Below are positions 38,235 through 46,631 of a DNA stretch of 64,000 nt, in pieces. A program made the translations under genes and the position numbers. Under the pieces are notes generated by a model. The model was not told where the DNA came from. It was given only the letters and a program-made list of their open reading frames with translations, and did not search any database. This DNA is from Nocardiopsis quinghaiensis (GTDB taxonomy: Bacteria; Actinomycetota; Actinomycetes; Streptosporangiales; Streptosporangiaceae), in contig NZ_VWVU01000028.1 of the NCBI RefSeq assembly GCF_008638365.1, forward strand, positions 27,690 to 91,689, written 5' to 3'. Within the stretch, counting starts at the first letter, position 1. Each line of letters starts with the position of its first letter.

Positions 38235-38768
38235 TCAGGCCCCGACGGTGTCGGGCACGGGCGCGTAGGGGTCGGTGTGCGCCCACACGGTCAGGGGTCG
38301 GCCGGGTTCGCCCTCCCAGCCCCACTCCACGGCCAGCCTGTCGACCAGGCGCAGGCCCCGCCCGCACGTGGCCAGGGCGTCGGCCTCGGGAGACAGCCGT
38401 GGCAGGCAGACGCCCTGTCCGGGGCGTGGCCCGTCGTCGGTGACCGCGATGCGCACGAGTCGGCCGGGCAAGTGCCGCATCTGGACCCGCACCCGCCCGC
38501 ACTCGGTGCCGGATGCGGTGTGCAGCCAGGCGTTGGTCACCAGTTCGCTCACCACCAGCAACAGGGGAAAGGCCCGGTGCGCGGGAACCCGGGCGCCTCG
38601 CTGGCACCAGCTGCGGATCTGCGCCGCCTGCGAGGGCTGGGAGCCGAAGAACGCCGTGCGCACTCCCGTGCCCGTCCTGCCGGGAACCCGGTGCGGCAGT
38701 CCGCTCCCGGGCGCCCGCCACTCCTCCTCCACCGCCCGCCTCGGTCGAGGCACACCAAAGCCGTCCAT
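38235..38768 (-). CDS. HATPase-domain protein, anti-sigma/AbaA-like regulator
   Basis: The protein is 177 aa. The GHKL ATP-binding motifs are present: N-box SELVTNAWLH, G1 AVTDDGP and G2 CGRGLRLVD. There is no histidine-kinase dimerisation domain. Such proteins act as anti-sigma or switch kinases, and in Streptomyces they sit beside whiJ-type XRE and DUF397 genes. GGAGG precedes the ATG at 38768. It is divergent from the XRE regulator at 38990, forming the classical module at the left edge of the CRISPR island. Confidence 0.88.
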   Translation of the reverse strand: MDGFGVPRPRRAVEEEWRAPGSGLPHRVPGRTGTGVRTAFFGSQPSQAAQIRSWCQRGARVPAHRAFPLLLVVSELVTNAWLHTASGTECGRVRVQMRHLPGRLVRIAVTDDGPRPGQGVCLPRLSPEADALATCGRGLRLVDRLAVEWGWEGEPGRPLTVWAHTDPYAPVPDTVGA

Positions 38769-38962
38769 CGTGATTCCTCCAAGTGACAGAAGTGGGCTGC
38801 GTTGTGCAAGCGACAGCCGTGACACACGCCGTCCGGACGCCGAAGAGCACCCGCAGCTGTTGACTCCCCACCAGGATGAAGTGCCATAACTAAATCTGCA
38901 ATAGTTCAGAAAGAAGTAGTCCACTATGCGTAATCGAAATAAGGAATCATGCAATGTGTTAC

Positions 38963-38977
38963 GGTTCACGTAGAACC
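38963..38977. promoter_or_regulatory. GGTTC-ACGTA-GAACC inverted repeat in the divergent promoter region
   Basis: The AT-richer region 38769-38989 must hold promoters for both the HATPase gene and the XRE regulator. A 5-bp inverted repeat with a palindromic centre lies 13 bases before the XRE start and would be a good autoregulatory site. Confidence 0.35.
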
Positions 38978-38989
38978 AGGAGGTGCAGT

Positions 38990-39850
38990 ATGACCGCACG
39001 CCCGAGCCCGACCGCTCGTCAGCGACGCCTGATGGCGGAACTGACCCGGCTCCGCAGCAGCTCAGGGCTCTCCCGTGCCGAAGTCGCCGATCACGTCGGC
39101 ATCACCGACAGCACCTTGTGGAGATACGAGACGGGGATGACCAGGCCGAAGCCTGGGGACGTGGCCATTCTGCTCGATGTGTACGGCGTGCATGGGGCAG
39201 AACGCGAGGAACTCATCGAGATGGCCAAGCACGCCCGCAAGCGCGGGTGGTGGCACCGCCATCGGCAGGCCCTCAAACCCGGGTTCGACAGCTACATCGG
39301 CCTGGAGGCAGCGGCCTCCGTGGTCCGCACGTTCCAGACCATCGTGGTGCCAGGCATCCTCCAGACCGAGTCCTACGCCCGCGCGGTGACCGAACAGACC
39401 GCCATCACGTCCACCCCCGACCTGGTGGACGAGAAGATCCTGGTGCGCATGTCTCGCCAAGAACTACTCACCCGTCCGGATGCCCCTCTGCAAGTGGTCG
39501 CTGTGCTGGATGAAGCAGTGCTGCGTCGCCAGGTCGGCGGTCCCGAGACCATGCGGGCACAACTCCGGCACCTCGTAGAACTCACCGAGCGAGCACACGT
39601 GACCATCCGAGTTCTACCGTTCTCACACGGGGCCCATGCCGGGATGGACGGCCCGTTCTATCTCCTGGAGTTCCCGGAACAGGCCGACCCCGACGTGGTC
39701 TACCTCGAACAGGCCGGTAGTGGACTCGTTCCGGAGAACCCTGAAGAAGTCCGCCGCTATACGCTGATGTTCGGGAGCCTGCTGGGCAAAGCGCTCAAAC
39801 CCGATGAGTCGGTCCTCTTCGTACGTGGGCTCCTGGACGAGGATCAGTAG
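38990..39850 (+). CDS. WhiJ-like XRE regulator with DUF5753 domain
   Basis: The protein is 286 aa. The N-terminal HTH_XRE (about 15-75) contains SGLSRAEVADHVGITDSTLW. The rest is a DUF5753 domain with its usual motifs: FQTIVVPGILQTESYARAV, VLDEAVLRRQVGGPE, VTIRVLPFSHGAHAGMDGPF and the C-terminal helix. These proteins pair with DUF397 proteins and affect development or secondary metabolism in Streptomyces. AGGAGG precedes the ATG. The DUF397 gene follows after 28 bases. Confidence 0.93.
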   Translation: MTARPSPTARQRRLMAELTRLRSSSGLSRAEVADHVGITDSTLWRYETGMTRPKPGDVAILLDVYGVHGAEREELIEMAKHARKRGWWHRHRQALKPGFDSYIGLEAAASVVRTFQTIVVPGILQTESYARAVTEQTAITSTPDLVDEKILVRMSRQELLTRPDAPLQVVAVLDEAVLRRQVGGPETMRAQLRHLVELTERAHVTIRVLPFSHGAHAGMDGPFYLLEFPEQADPDVVYLEQAGSGLVPENPEEVRRYTLMFGSLLGKALKPDESVLFVRGLLDEDQ

Positions 39851-39878
39851 GCCCCTGCAAAGAAGAGGAGACACGGAA

Positions 39879-40067
39879 ATGACCGCGCCGCACCCCCGCA
39901 CCTGGCACAAGAGCAGCTACAGCACCAACGGTGGCGAGTGCGTTGAGGTCGCTGAGGGGCAGAGCGTGTTGGTTCGCGACACCCAGAACCGGGAACTCGG
40001 GCGCCTCGCCTTCGGTACCCCTGAGTGGACCGGCCTCCTCAACACCCTCAAGGCGCGTCAGCCGTAG
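39879..40067 (+). CDS. DUF397 protein (intact copy)
   Basis: This 62-aa protein has the DUF397 pattern: WHKSSYSTNGGECVEVAE, VLVRDTQNRELGRLAFGTPEW, then a final short helix. It is the usual small partner of WhiJ-like XRE/DUF5753 regulators, and here it lies directly downstream of one. GAAGAGGAG precedes the ATG. CRISPR array 1 begins 59 bases after its stop. Confidence 0.92.
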   Translation: MTAPHPRTWHKSSYSTNGGECVEVAEGQSVLVRDTQNRELGRLAFGTPEWTGLLNTLKARQP

Positions 40068-40125
40068 CAGTACCGAGCGCCCAGACCCACGACGAAGCTT
40101 GTCAGTTCGGGCCTCAACCGCTCCA

Positions 40126-41862
40126 GCAATCATCCCCGCGTGCGCGGGGAGCACTCCCCACGGGAGAGCGTCGCCTTTCTGGAGAAGGGACCATCCCCGC
40201 GTGCGCGGGGAGCACCTGGCCATCGCCCCATCAACGTCGGTGAAGTTGGGACCATCCCCGCGTGCGCGGGGAGCACCTGAGGGACCTGGAGGTCGCGTCC
40301 GAGCACGGGGGACCATCCCCGCGTGCGCGGGGAGCACTGATGATCTCGCGGACCTGCTTGTGCAGGGCGGGGACCATCCCCGCGTGCGCGGGGAGCACTG
40401 ATGATCTCGCGGACCTGCTTGTGCAGGGCGGGGACCATCCCCGCGTGCGCGGGGAGCACAACCTGACAGGGTCCCGAGAGCCCTCCCCAGCGGGACCATC
40501 CCCGCGTGCGCGGGGAGCACGTGGCTTCGATGCCCTTCCAGGTCGTGAACGCGGGACCATCCCCGCGTGCGCGGGGAGCACGTGGCTTCGATGCCCTTCC
40601 AGGTCGTGAACGCGGGACCATCCCCGCGTGCGCGGGGAGCACGCCGAGGCGGCGGGGGAACTCACCCGCCACCCGGGACCATCCCCGCGTGCGCGGGGAG
40701 CACATCACCTTGGAGGCGAGGTTGCGGGCGAAGATGGGACCATCCCCGCGTGCGCGGGGAGCACAACCTGACAGGGTCCCGAGAGCCCTCCCCAGCGGGA
40801 CCATCCCCGCGTGCGCGGGGAGCACTCCCGCCGTGACCAGCGGAAACCCCTCCTTGTGGGACCATCCCCGCGTGCGCGGGGAGCACGCCGCCGAGCTGCC
40901 CGCCGAGGAGACGGTCACGGGACCATCCCCGCGTGCGCGGGGAGCACCCGGAAGAAATTTCGGTGGGATGCCAATAGCCGGGACCATCCCCGCGTGCGCG
41001 GGGAGCACCAGCTCGGGGCCGCCGCGATGGTGCCCGTGGCGGGACCATCCCCGCGTGCGCGGGGAGCACCGAAGTTCCAGCAGGAACTCATCACTGGTGA
41101 CGGGACCATCCCCGCGTGCGCGAGGAGCACGGTGCGGGCGGCGCGCACGGGTACACGTTGCGGGGACCATCCCCGCGTGCGCGGGGAGCACCCTGGGGCA
41201 GGGTGTCGACGGCCAGGTCCCACGGGACCATCCCCGCGTGCGCGGGGAGCACTGGGGCCCCTCCTCGGGCGGGGTCTACCGCAAGGGACCATCCCCGCGT
41301 GCGCGGGGAGCACGGCCAGGGTCGTATCGGAGACCTCGGTGCCGTGGGACCATCCCCGCGTGCGCGGGGAGCACAGGCCCAGTACTGGGAGGAGTGCATC
41401 AGGGCGGGGACCATCCCCGCGTGCGCGGGGAGCACACGAGTTCGACCCTGCGGCCGGTGCCGTGGGAGGGACCATCCCCGCGTGCGCGGGGAGCACAACA
41501 AGGACCCCGCCGCCCAAACCGTCCTACGGGGACCATCCCCGCGTGCGCGGGGAGCACTCTCCGATGGTGAGTTCGTGGAACCCACCCACGGGACCATCCC
41601 CGCGTGCGCGGGGAGCACCTGCACACGCTGTTGGAGATCGACCAGCACCAGGGACCATCCCCGCGTGCGCGGGGAGCACGTCTTCTGCTGGAAGATGAAG
41701 ACGAACGACGTGGGACCATCCCCGCGTGCGCGGGGAGCACTGATGACCTCTGCGCCGTCGGCGTCCTGGTGAGGGACCATCCCCGCGTGCGCGGGGAGCA
41801 CATGGCCGGGAATCCCGAAAACGTCGATTTCTGGGGACCATCCCCGCGTGCGCGGGGAGCAC
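40126..41862 (-). CRISPR. Type I-E CRISPR array 1: 29 repeats, 28 spacers
   Basis: A 29-bp repeat recurs every 61 bp exactly, giving 32-bp spacers throughout. On the minus (crRNA) strand it starts GTGCTCCCCGCGCACGCGGG and ends GATGGTCCC, the usual actinobacterial I-E type with a CCCCGC/GCGGGG hairpin. The copy at 40126 is degenerate at its first bases, marking the leader-distal end; one copy at 41102 has a G-to-A change. The leader lies to the right, beside cas2. Spacers at 40338/40399, 40521/40582 and 40460/40765 are duplicated pairs. Confidence 0.98.
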
Positions 41863-41960
41863 AGTCAACGACCTGCGAACTTACCAATGGCAAGCGGCCG
41901 TTTTTCCAACTTCTTCAAAGACGGACACGCGCACCACAGGCCACATAAATCCCAAACAAC
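41863..41960 (-). promoter_or_regulatory. Leader of CRISPR array 1
   Basis: This 98-bp stretch lies between the newest repeat and the cas2 stop. Its first 52 or so bases from the repeat are nearly the same as those beside array 2 (shared blocks ACGACCTGCGAACTTACCA, GGCAAGC, TTTTCCAACTTCT). That conservation marks it as the functional leader for transcription and spacer integration. Confidence 0.85.
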
Positions 41961-42311
41961 TCATCGCCCACCAAAGCGCCGTCTCTTCGAGGCCTTGCTC
42001 CACCCTTTCTTCGGCGGGCGCCTGTCCTCCTCCACCACCTTCTTGGGGCGGTGCATCAGGGTAAGCCCCTCGTGGTCCACCGGCTCCCAGTGGTGTTCGA
42101 AGGTCTCGAAGGTGAACCCCTGCTCGGAATCGGTGCTGTACGCCAGCAACGCCCTCCCGTTCCCCGCGTACTCCTTCACCTCCGCCCACAGCACTTCCCG
42201 GATCCGACGCGACGGGTTGCCTATGAACACCCCGGCCGAGATCTCCATGAGCCACCGGGTCAGGAACCCGCGCAGCCCGGCCGGGCAGTTCGTGAGCACG
42301 ACGACCGTCAC
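41961..42311 (-). CDS. cas2: CRISPR adaptation endonuclease Cas2 (type I-E)
   Basis: The protein is 116 aa. The ferredoxin-like fold begins TVVVLTNCPAGLRGFLTRWL and has the Cas2e motifs GVFIGNPSRRIRE and W-(E)-V. Its basic C-terminal tail (RRPPKKGWSKASKRRRFGGR) is longer than the core. Cas2 dimers bridge Cas1 dimers during spacer capture. The GTG overlaps the cas1 stop as GTGA. It is the last gene of the cas operon. Confidence 0.96.
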   Translation of the reverse strand: MTVVVLTNCPAGLRGFLTRWLMEISAGVFIGNPSRRIREVLWAEVKEYAGNGRALLAYSTDSEQGFTFETFEHHWEPVDHEGLTLMHRPKKVVEEDRRPPKKGWSKASKRRRFGGR

Positions 42312-43255
42312 CAGACCACCTCGTCGGTGTAGCTGTAACCCGATTCCAGCAGCTCGCCACGGTCGCCCACCAGACCGACCGTGTCGGCGAGGTCCTCGTT
42401 CCCCTCCTGGTCCTCACCGAGCAGCAGGGCCTTGACGTCGCGCACGCACCGGTCCAGCAGACCGTCCTGGTTGATCCGGTCCCTCAGCAGCCTGCGCGTC
42501 ACCCCGTCCACGTCGTCGTCCCCCTGCGCCGCCGCGTCGAAGGCCACGGGGATGCCGATCTCCACCTTGTACAGGTCCGCCACGTCCATCACGAAACCGC
42601 GCTCGTGCCCCGAGTGGACGAACCCCAGCCCCGGGCTGCACCCGAGGGCGGCGGTCACGGCGTGCGCGACCCCGTAGAAACATTGGGCGGCCGACGTGAC
42701 CGCCTTGTTCGGAGGGTCCGAGACGTCGTGGTCACCGGGCGTGTACCTACGCCCGTGCCACGGCACACCGGTCCGCTCGGACTGCTCCCGGTAGCACGCC
42801 TTGACCCGGTCCCCCTCCTTTCCCAGAAGCCCCTGGCGACCGAACGCCTCCACCTCCAGGTCCGGGAAACGCATCCTGTACATCGCCCGCGCCACGTCCA
42901 GCCGCCGCTGCCGGTTGGCCCACGCCTTCGCCTGCGCCTCCACGATGTGGGAGGACCGCGTCAACGCCCTCCCCGCCGCGTAGTAACGCACCCCGTGCTC
43001 CCCCACCCACACGACCGTCGCCCCGCACTCGCCGAGCAGGCTCATGGCCGAGTGGGTGACGTTCGTCCCGGGCCCCAGCAGCAGCGTGCCGATGGTCGCG
43101 GACGGCAGGTAGCGCGTCCCGTCACCGTCCTCGGCGGTGATGGCGTTGGAGTCGCGGTGCACGATGCACCGCTCCAGGTACAAGAACGACAAGCGGTCGC
43201 CCACCCTCGTCAGCTCGCGCGGACCCGATGTCCTACGCCTGCCCACGGTTCCCAT
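42308..43255 (-). CDS. cas1: CRISPR integrase Cas1 (type I-E)
   Basis: The protein is 315 aa. The N-terminal beta domain includes LSFLYLERCIVHRDSNAIT. The helical catalytic domain has the metal ligands: glutamate in GLLGKEGDRVK, histidine in FVHSGHERGF and aspartate in MDVADLYK. It integrates 32-bp protospacers next to the leader with Cas2. It lies 3 bases after the cas6e stop. All catalytic residues are intact, so adaptation should be possible. Confidence 0.97.
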   Translation of the reverse strand: MGTVGRRRTSGPRELTRVGDRLSFLYLERCIVHRDSNAITAEDGDGTRYLPSATIGTLLLGPGTNVTHSAMSLLGECGATVVWVGEHGVRYYAAGRALTRSSHIVEAQAKAWANRQRRLDVARAMYRMRFPDLEVEAFGRQGLLGKEGDRVKACYREQSERTGVPWHGRRYTPGDHDVSDPPNKAVTSAAQCFYGVAHAVTAALGCSPGLGFVHSGHERGFVMDVADLYKVEIGIPVAFDAAAQGDDDVDGVTRRLLRDRINQDGLLDRCVRDVKALLLGEDQEGNEDLADTVGLVGDRGELLESGYSYTDEVVW

Positions 43256-43258
43256 GCC

Positions 43259-43978
43259 TCAGCCCACCGGCGCCAGGGTCATCAACCCGCACCCGTACGC
43301 CTTGGCCCGTCCCAGGCCCGCGCACAGCGTGCGGCGCAACGCGTCGGGATCGGTCACGGTAAGCCGCCCGTCGAAGGTCGCGGTGACCACGGGAACCCGC
43401 ATCCGCTTCCCGCGCCTGTCCGGGCGCGGGTCGGGCTTGTCGAAGCCGCGCGCGCCGCGGTCGTGCACGAGTAGTTCGTGTTCGTCCTCACCCGGGAGCA
43501 ACTGCTGGTCGGCTGACCTGCGCACGATCTCGAAACCGCACGCCTCCTGCCGCTTCAGCAGCCATCCCGCCTGGTGGCGGGGGGTCACGTGCGCGGTGAC
43601 CTTGGTGGGTTCCCCGTCCTTGCGCCGGATGCTGTGCACGGGATTGGCGGTGAGCCGGAACGCCCACGACTGCCCGGCCTCCAACCCGTCCAGGAACCCG
43701 GTGTAGTCGTGGGTCCGCCATGTGCCCTCGGGGTTGGTCGGCCACCCGGCCTGCTCCACCACGTGGGTCAGGTCGGGCCGGGCGGGGCTCACCACGTAGA
43801 GGAACACCTCCGCCGCGGCGTTGCGGTCCACCCGCCACAGCACCCGGGGCGCACCGGGGTCGCCCGGCAGCAGATCGGGGAAGGACCCCATGACGGCGGC
43901 GTGCATGGCCTGCGGCGAGGACAGCAGTCTCCTCGCGCCAGGACGATGGGTGTTGAACCGGAATCGGGTCAGGTGCAT
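43259..43978 (-). CDS. cas6e: crRNA-processing endoribonuclease Cas6e/CasE
   Basis: The protein is 239 aa with two RAMP folds. It begins MHLTRFRFNTHRPGARRLLS and includes the early histidine region SPQAMHAAVMGSFP and the C-terminal glycine-rich loop GLGRAKAYGCGLMTL. It cuts pre-crRNA at the base of the repeat hairpin and stays bound as part of Cascade. The ATG overlaps the cas5 stop as ATGA. Confidence 0.95.
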   Translation of the reverse strand: MHLTRFRFNTHRPGARRLLSSPQAMHAAVMGSFPDLLPGDPGAPRVLWRVDRNAAAEVFLYVVSPARPDLTHVVEQAGWPTNPEGTWRTHDYTGFLDGLEAGQSWAFRLTANPVHSIRRKDGEPTKVTAHVTPRHQAGWLLKRQEACGFEIVRRSADQQLLPGEDEHELLVHDRGARGFDKPDPRPDRRGKRMRVPVVTATFDGRLTVTDPDALRRTLCAGLGRAKAYGCGLMTLAPVG

Positions 43979-44697
43979 CAGTTTCCTCCCAGCACGGCCG
44001 TGGGGTCGTGGTCGGGCAGCGCGTTCCTGCGAGCCGTCGGGTTGGGGACGCGAACCGAGTCGGGCAGTACCGTACGCAGGGCGTACCGGCGGTGCAGCGG
44101 GTCGAAGCTGAGCGGCAGATCGCGCAGTGAGTCGGCCCGGGTCTCCCCCGGCGCGGCGTCGACCAGGGTGCTCAACTCGACCTCCTCCCGGGCGCGCCAC
44201 CGCCACTGCCGCTGGTACCACCGGGCGGCCTGCCAGGGCTGCTCCCGCAGGACGTCCTCGACCCGGCCGTCCACCGGCTCGCCCAGGTCGACCGGCCGGG
44301 CTGGAGGGCAGGACCGCCTGCCGAGATAGGGCAGGTAGACGGGGCTACGGACCGCCCGGTACAGCTCGGCGACCAGGCATTCCTCCCCCTCCACCGCCGC
44401 CACGAACACGGCGTCGGACAGGTAGAAGCGCTCCGACACCGGCATGGACGTGCCGGTGACCAGGTGTTTGGCGGTCTGGTAGTCACGCACGCGGGTTCCC
44501 GGCTGGTCCACGCGCACGCCGAAGCGCAGCGCCGCCAGGTCGGACAGGTCGGCGGTCCGGTCGCGTCCCTGGGCGGCGGCCAGCAGCCCGAGCACCCCGC
44601 TCTTGGTGGGGGCGTGCTCGGTGCCGCGCCGGGCGAACCGGGAGGCCGACCCCCACGACTGGAGGGGACCCGCCAGGACGAGGGCCAGCACGCTCAT
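43978..44697 (-). CDS. cas5: Cascade subunit Cas5e/CasD
   Basis: The protein is 239 aa of the RAMP type. The N-terminal signature is LVLAGPLQSWGSASRF followed by PTKSGVLGLLAAA, and a later segment reads VRDYQTAKHLVTG. Cas5e caps the 5' handle of the crRNA in Cascade. The ATG overlaps the cas7 stop by 4 bases. Confidence 0.96.
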   Translation of the reverse strand: MSVLALVLAGPLQSWGSASRFARRGTEHAPTKSGVLGLLAAAQGRDRTADLSDLAALRFGVRVDQPGTRVRDYQTAKHLVTGTSMPVSERFYLSDAVFVAAVEGEECLVAELYRAVRSPVYLPYLGRRSCPPARPVDLGEPVDGRVEDVLREQPWQAARWYQRQWRWRAREEVELSTLVDAAPGETRADSLRDLPLSFDPLHRRYALRTVLPDSVRVPNPTARRNALPDHDPTAVLGGN

Positions 44698-45887
44698 GCG
44701 TCGCTCTCCACGCGCTGCGCCACTGCCTCGCCGACTCCTCCGACCAGTTCGTCCAGACTCCGCGCCTGGGTACCGAGCTCCGCCAGCGGCTTGGTCCGCT
44801 CACCGATCCGCAGTACCCACCCACGGGTGCCCTCGGCGCCGTAGGCCCGCTCGATTTCCTCGGCGTGCTCGGCGAGCTGCCTGCACGCCCCTGCGACGAA
44901 CCCGCGCTCCTCCCCGGTCTCGACCGGAGCCTCGAAGGCCCCCACGAAACTGATCGGGCGCGCGTCGCGCAGCTTGACGATGACCGCGTCGGGCAGGGTG
45001 TGGTTGCCGAAGGTGTTGATCTTGCCGGTGGGCAGTGACGCCACGAACCCGCGCACGAACGCCTCCACCGCGCGGCGCAACGGCTCACTGACGGGCTCGT
45101 CCTCGCGCAGCCCCTCCCCCAGGTTCTTCCCGAGCAGGTCCACGTCCACGGCCGCGTACCGGTACAGCGTCGCGGAGTTGAACTCCACCGTGCCGATCAT
45201 GCCCGCGCCAGTGTCCTCCTCGGGGTTCTGGTCGTCCACGGCCGTGTAGTAGTCCGACTCGTTCTCCACCGCGTGGACACTGATGGCGTGTGCGACCTGC
45301 GCGGCGGCGTCCACGTTGATGTCGGCGCCGTCGGCGACCATTCGGCCGAACAGGGCGATGTCCACCGAGTGGCGGGTGTCGGCGATCGACTTGGCCTTCG
45401 CCTTGTTGTCCTTGTCCTTGAGGAAGGCCTTGATGTCCTCACGGCCCTCCACGGCGAGCTCGGCGAGTCCGTCACGTTGGCGGGCGCTGAGGAACATCAG
45501 GTAGGCCGACTCGGGGGCGGGCTCCTTCTCGCCCTTCTGTTTTGCAGCATCAGCCTTCCGCTTCGGAACCTCCAGCTTCTTTCCGAGAATCGAATGGAAG
45601 ACCTCGGCGGCCAGGGTCAGCGCCTCGGCCTCATCGACGTCCGGGGCGATCTCGCTGATGCGGGAGGCGACCAGCTCCGCCACACGCTTGGTCCGGGTGC
45701 CCAGCTCCTGCGAGTCGACCAGGGCGTCGAAGGCGAGCCGGGTGGCTCGCTTCCACGCCTGGCTGGAGACCCGGGAGCGGCGGACCCCGCCGTAGACGGC
45801 CGTCTTGGGGGCGCCGGTGTCGTCGCGGTTGAGGTTGCTGGGCGGCACGGTCTGCAGCACGTGCACGTCGAGAATGGTGCGGCTCAT
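44694..45887 (-). CDS. cas7: Cascade backbone subunit Cas7e/CasC
   Basis: The protein is 397 aa, slightly longer than the typical 350-380. The conserved start is LDVHVLQTVPPSNLNRDDTG, then KTAVYGGVRRSRVSSQAWKR. Later segments include VDIALFGRMVAD and FNSATLYRYAAVD. Six copies coat the spacer region of the crRNA. An 84-bp gap separates it from the cse2 stop, the largest gap in the cas operon. Confidence 0.97.
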   Translation of the reverse strand: MSRTILDVHVLQTVPPSNLNRDDTGAPKTAVYGGVRRSRVSSQAWKRATRLAFDALVDSQELGTRTKRVAELVASRISEIAPDVDEAEALTLAAEVFHSILGKKLEVPKRKADAAKQKGEKEPAPESAYLMFLSARQRDGLAELAVEGREDIKAFLKDKDNKAKAKSIADTRHSVDIALFGRMVADGADINVDAAAQVAHAISVHAVENESDYYTAVDDQNPEEDTGAGMIGTVEFNSATLYRYAAVDVDLLGKNLGEGLREDEPVSEPLRRAVEAFVRGFVASLPTGKINTFGNHTLPDAVIVKLRDARPISFVGAFEAPVETGEERGFVAGACRQLAEHAEEIERAYGAEGTRGWVLRIGERTKPLAELGTQARSLDELVGGVGEAVAQRVESDA

Positions 45888-45971
45888 GGTGTGTCCTCGT
45901 CCTGTCGGTGCCCGCCAACGGGCACATGGGGGCAGAAAGCTGGTGGGGGGGGTGTTGGAAAGGCGGCGCAG

Positions 45972-46631
45972 TCAGTCCTCGACGCCGGTCTCGGTCTCCG
46001 GCCCGTCGGCGGCATCGTTGGCCTCGGCTGCCCCCTGGGGGCGGTGAGCCTGGAATCCGCGGCCCCACAGCCGGCGGACCCGGGCCGCCCCGGCAGGCGT
46101 GCGGGCCTCGTAGAGCTGGTCGGCGAGAAGCCCGTAGTCGAGCGGAATGTCCTGGGCGCGCAGAAGCTTGACGATCCCCCGGAGCCGGTCCAGACGGGTG
46201 GCGGGGTCGGTGGCGCTTCCGACCTGCACGAACCTCCTGCGCAGCGGTTCGTCGATATCCCCGGAGGGCATGAGTCGGCGGACGGCTCCGCCGAGATCGC
46301 GTCCGCGTTTGTGCATGCCCCGGTCCCGTTTGGACTGCTGATGCAGGGCGTAGAGGGTGAGGGCCCCGTGCACCGCCGCCTCCGCTGCCCCGGTCCGGGG
46401 GTCGTCGTCGATGCCGAACCTCTCGTAGAAGCGGTGGTCCAGTGTCAGTCCCACCAGCTCCGGGACCGCATCGATCGGTTTGCCCGCGCCCCGGCGCAGT
46501 CTGGCCAGGGTGGCGACGGCCTCGGAGAGGTCCTTCAGGTAGCCGCCCTGGAGCTGGCGGACGCGTTCGTCGACCAACTCCCCGATGTCCCTGAGTTTGG
46601 GCACGAACTCGGCAGGGCTCGTGGTGGTCAC
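45972..46631 (-). CDS. casB: Cascade small subunit Cse2/CasB
   Basis: The protein is 219 aa, mainly helical and basic. Typical Cse2 segments include LARLRRGAGKPIDAVPEL, the helix region ALTLYALHQQ and RLRGIVKLLRAQDIPLDYG. The GTG at 46631 overlaps the cse1 stop as GTGA and follows GGAGGAAG. Two copies normally stabilise the displaced DNA strand. The C-terminal 30 residues are acidic and low-complexity. Confidence 0.93.
   Translation of the reverse strand: MTTTSPAEFVPKLRDIGELVDERVRQLQGGYLKDLSEAVATLARLRRGAGKPIDAVPELVGLTLDHRFYERFGIDDDPRTGAAEAAVHGALTLYALHQQSKRDRGMHKRGRDLGGAVRRLMPSGDIDEPLRRRFVQVGSATDPATRLDRLRGIVKLLRAQDIPLDYGLLADQLYEARTPAGAARVRRLWGRGFQAHRPQGAAEANDAADGPETETGVED

Noticed and set aside
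40130..41948. Several overlapping long frames across CRISPR array 1 with repeating PRARG/SPRTRGWS/LPAHAGMVP motifs
   Set aside because: They are translations of the CRISPR repeat in various frames, not proteins.
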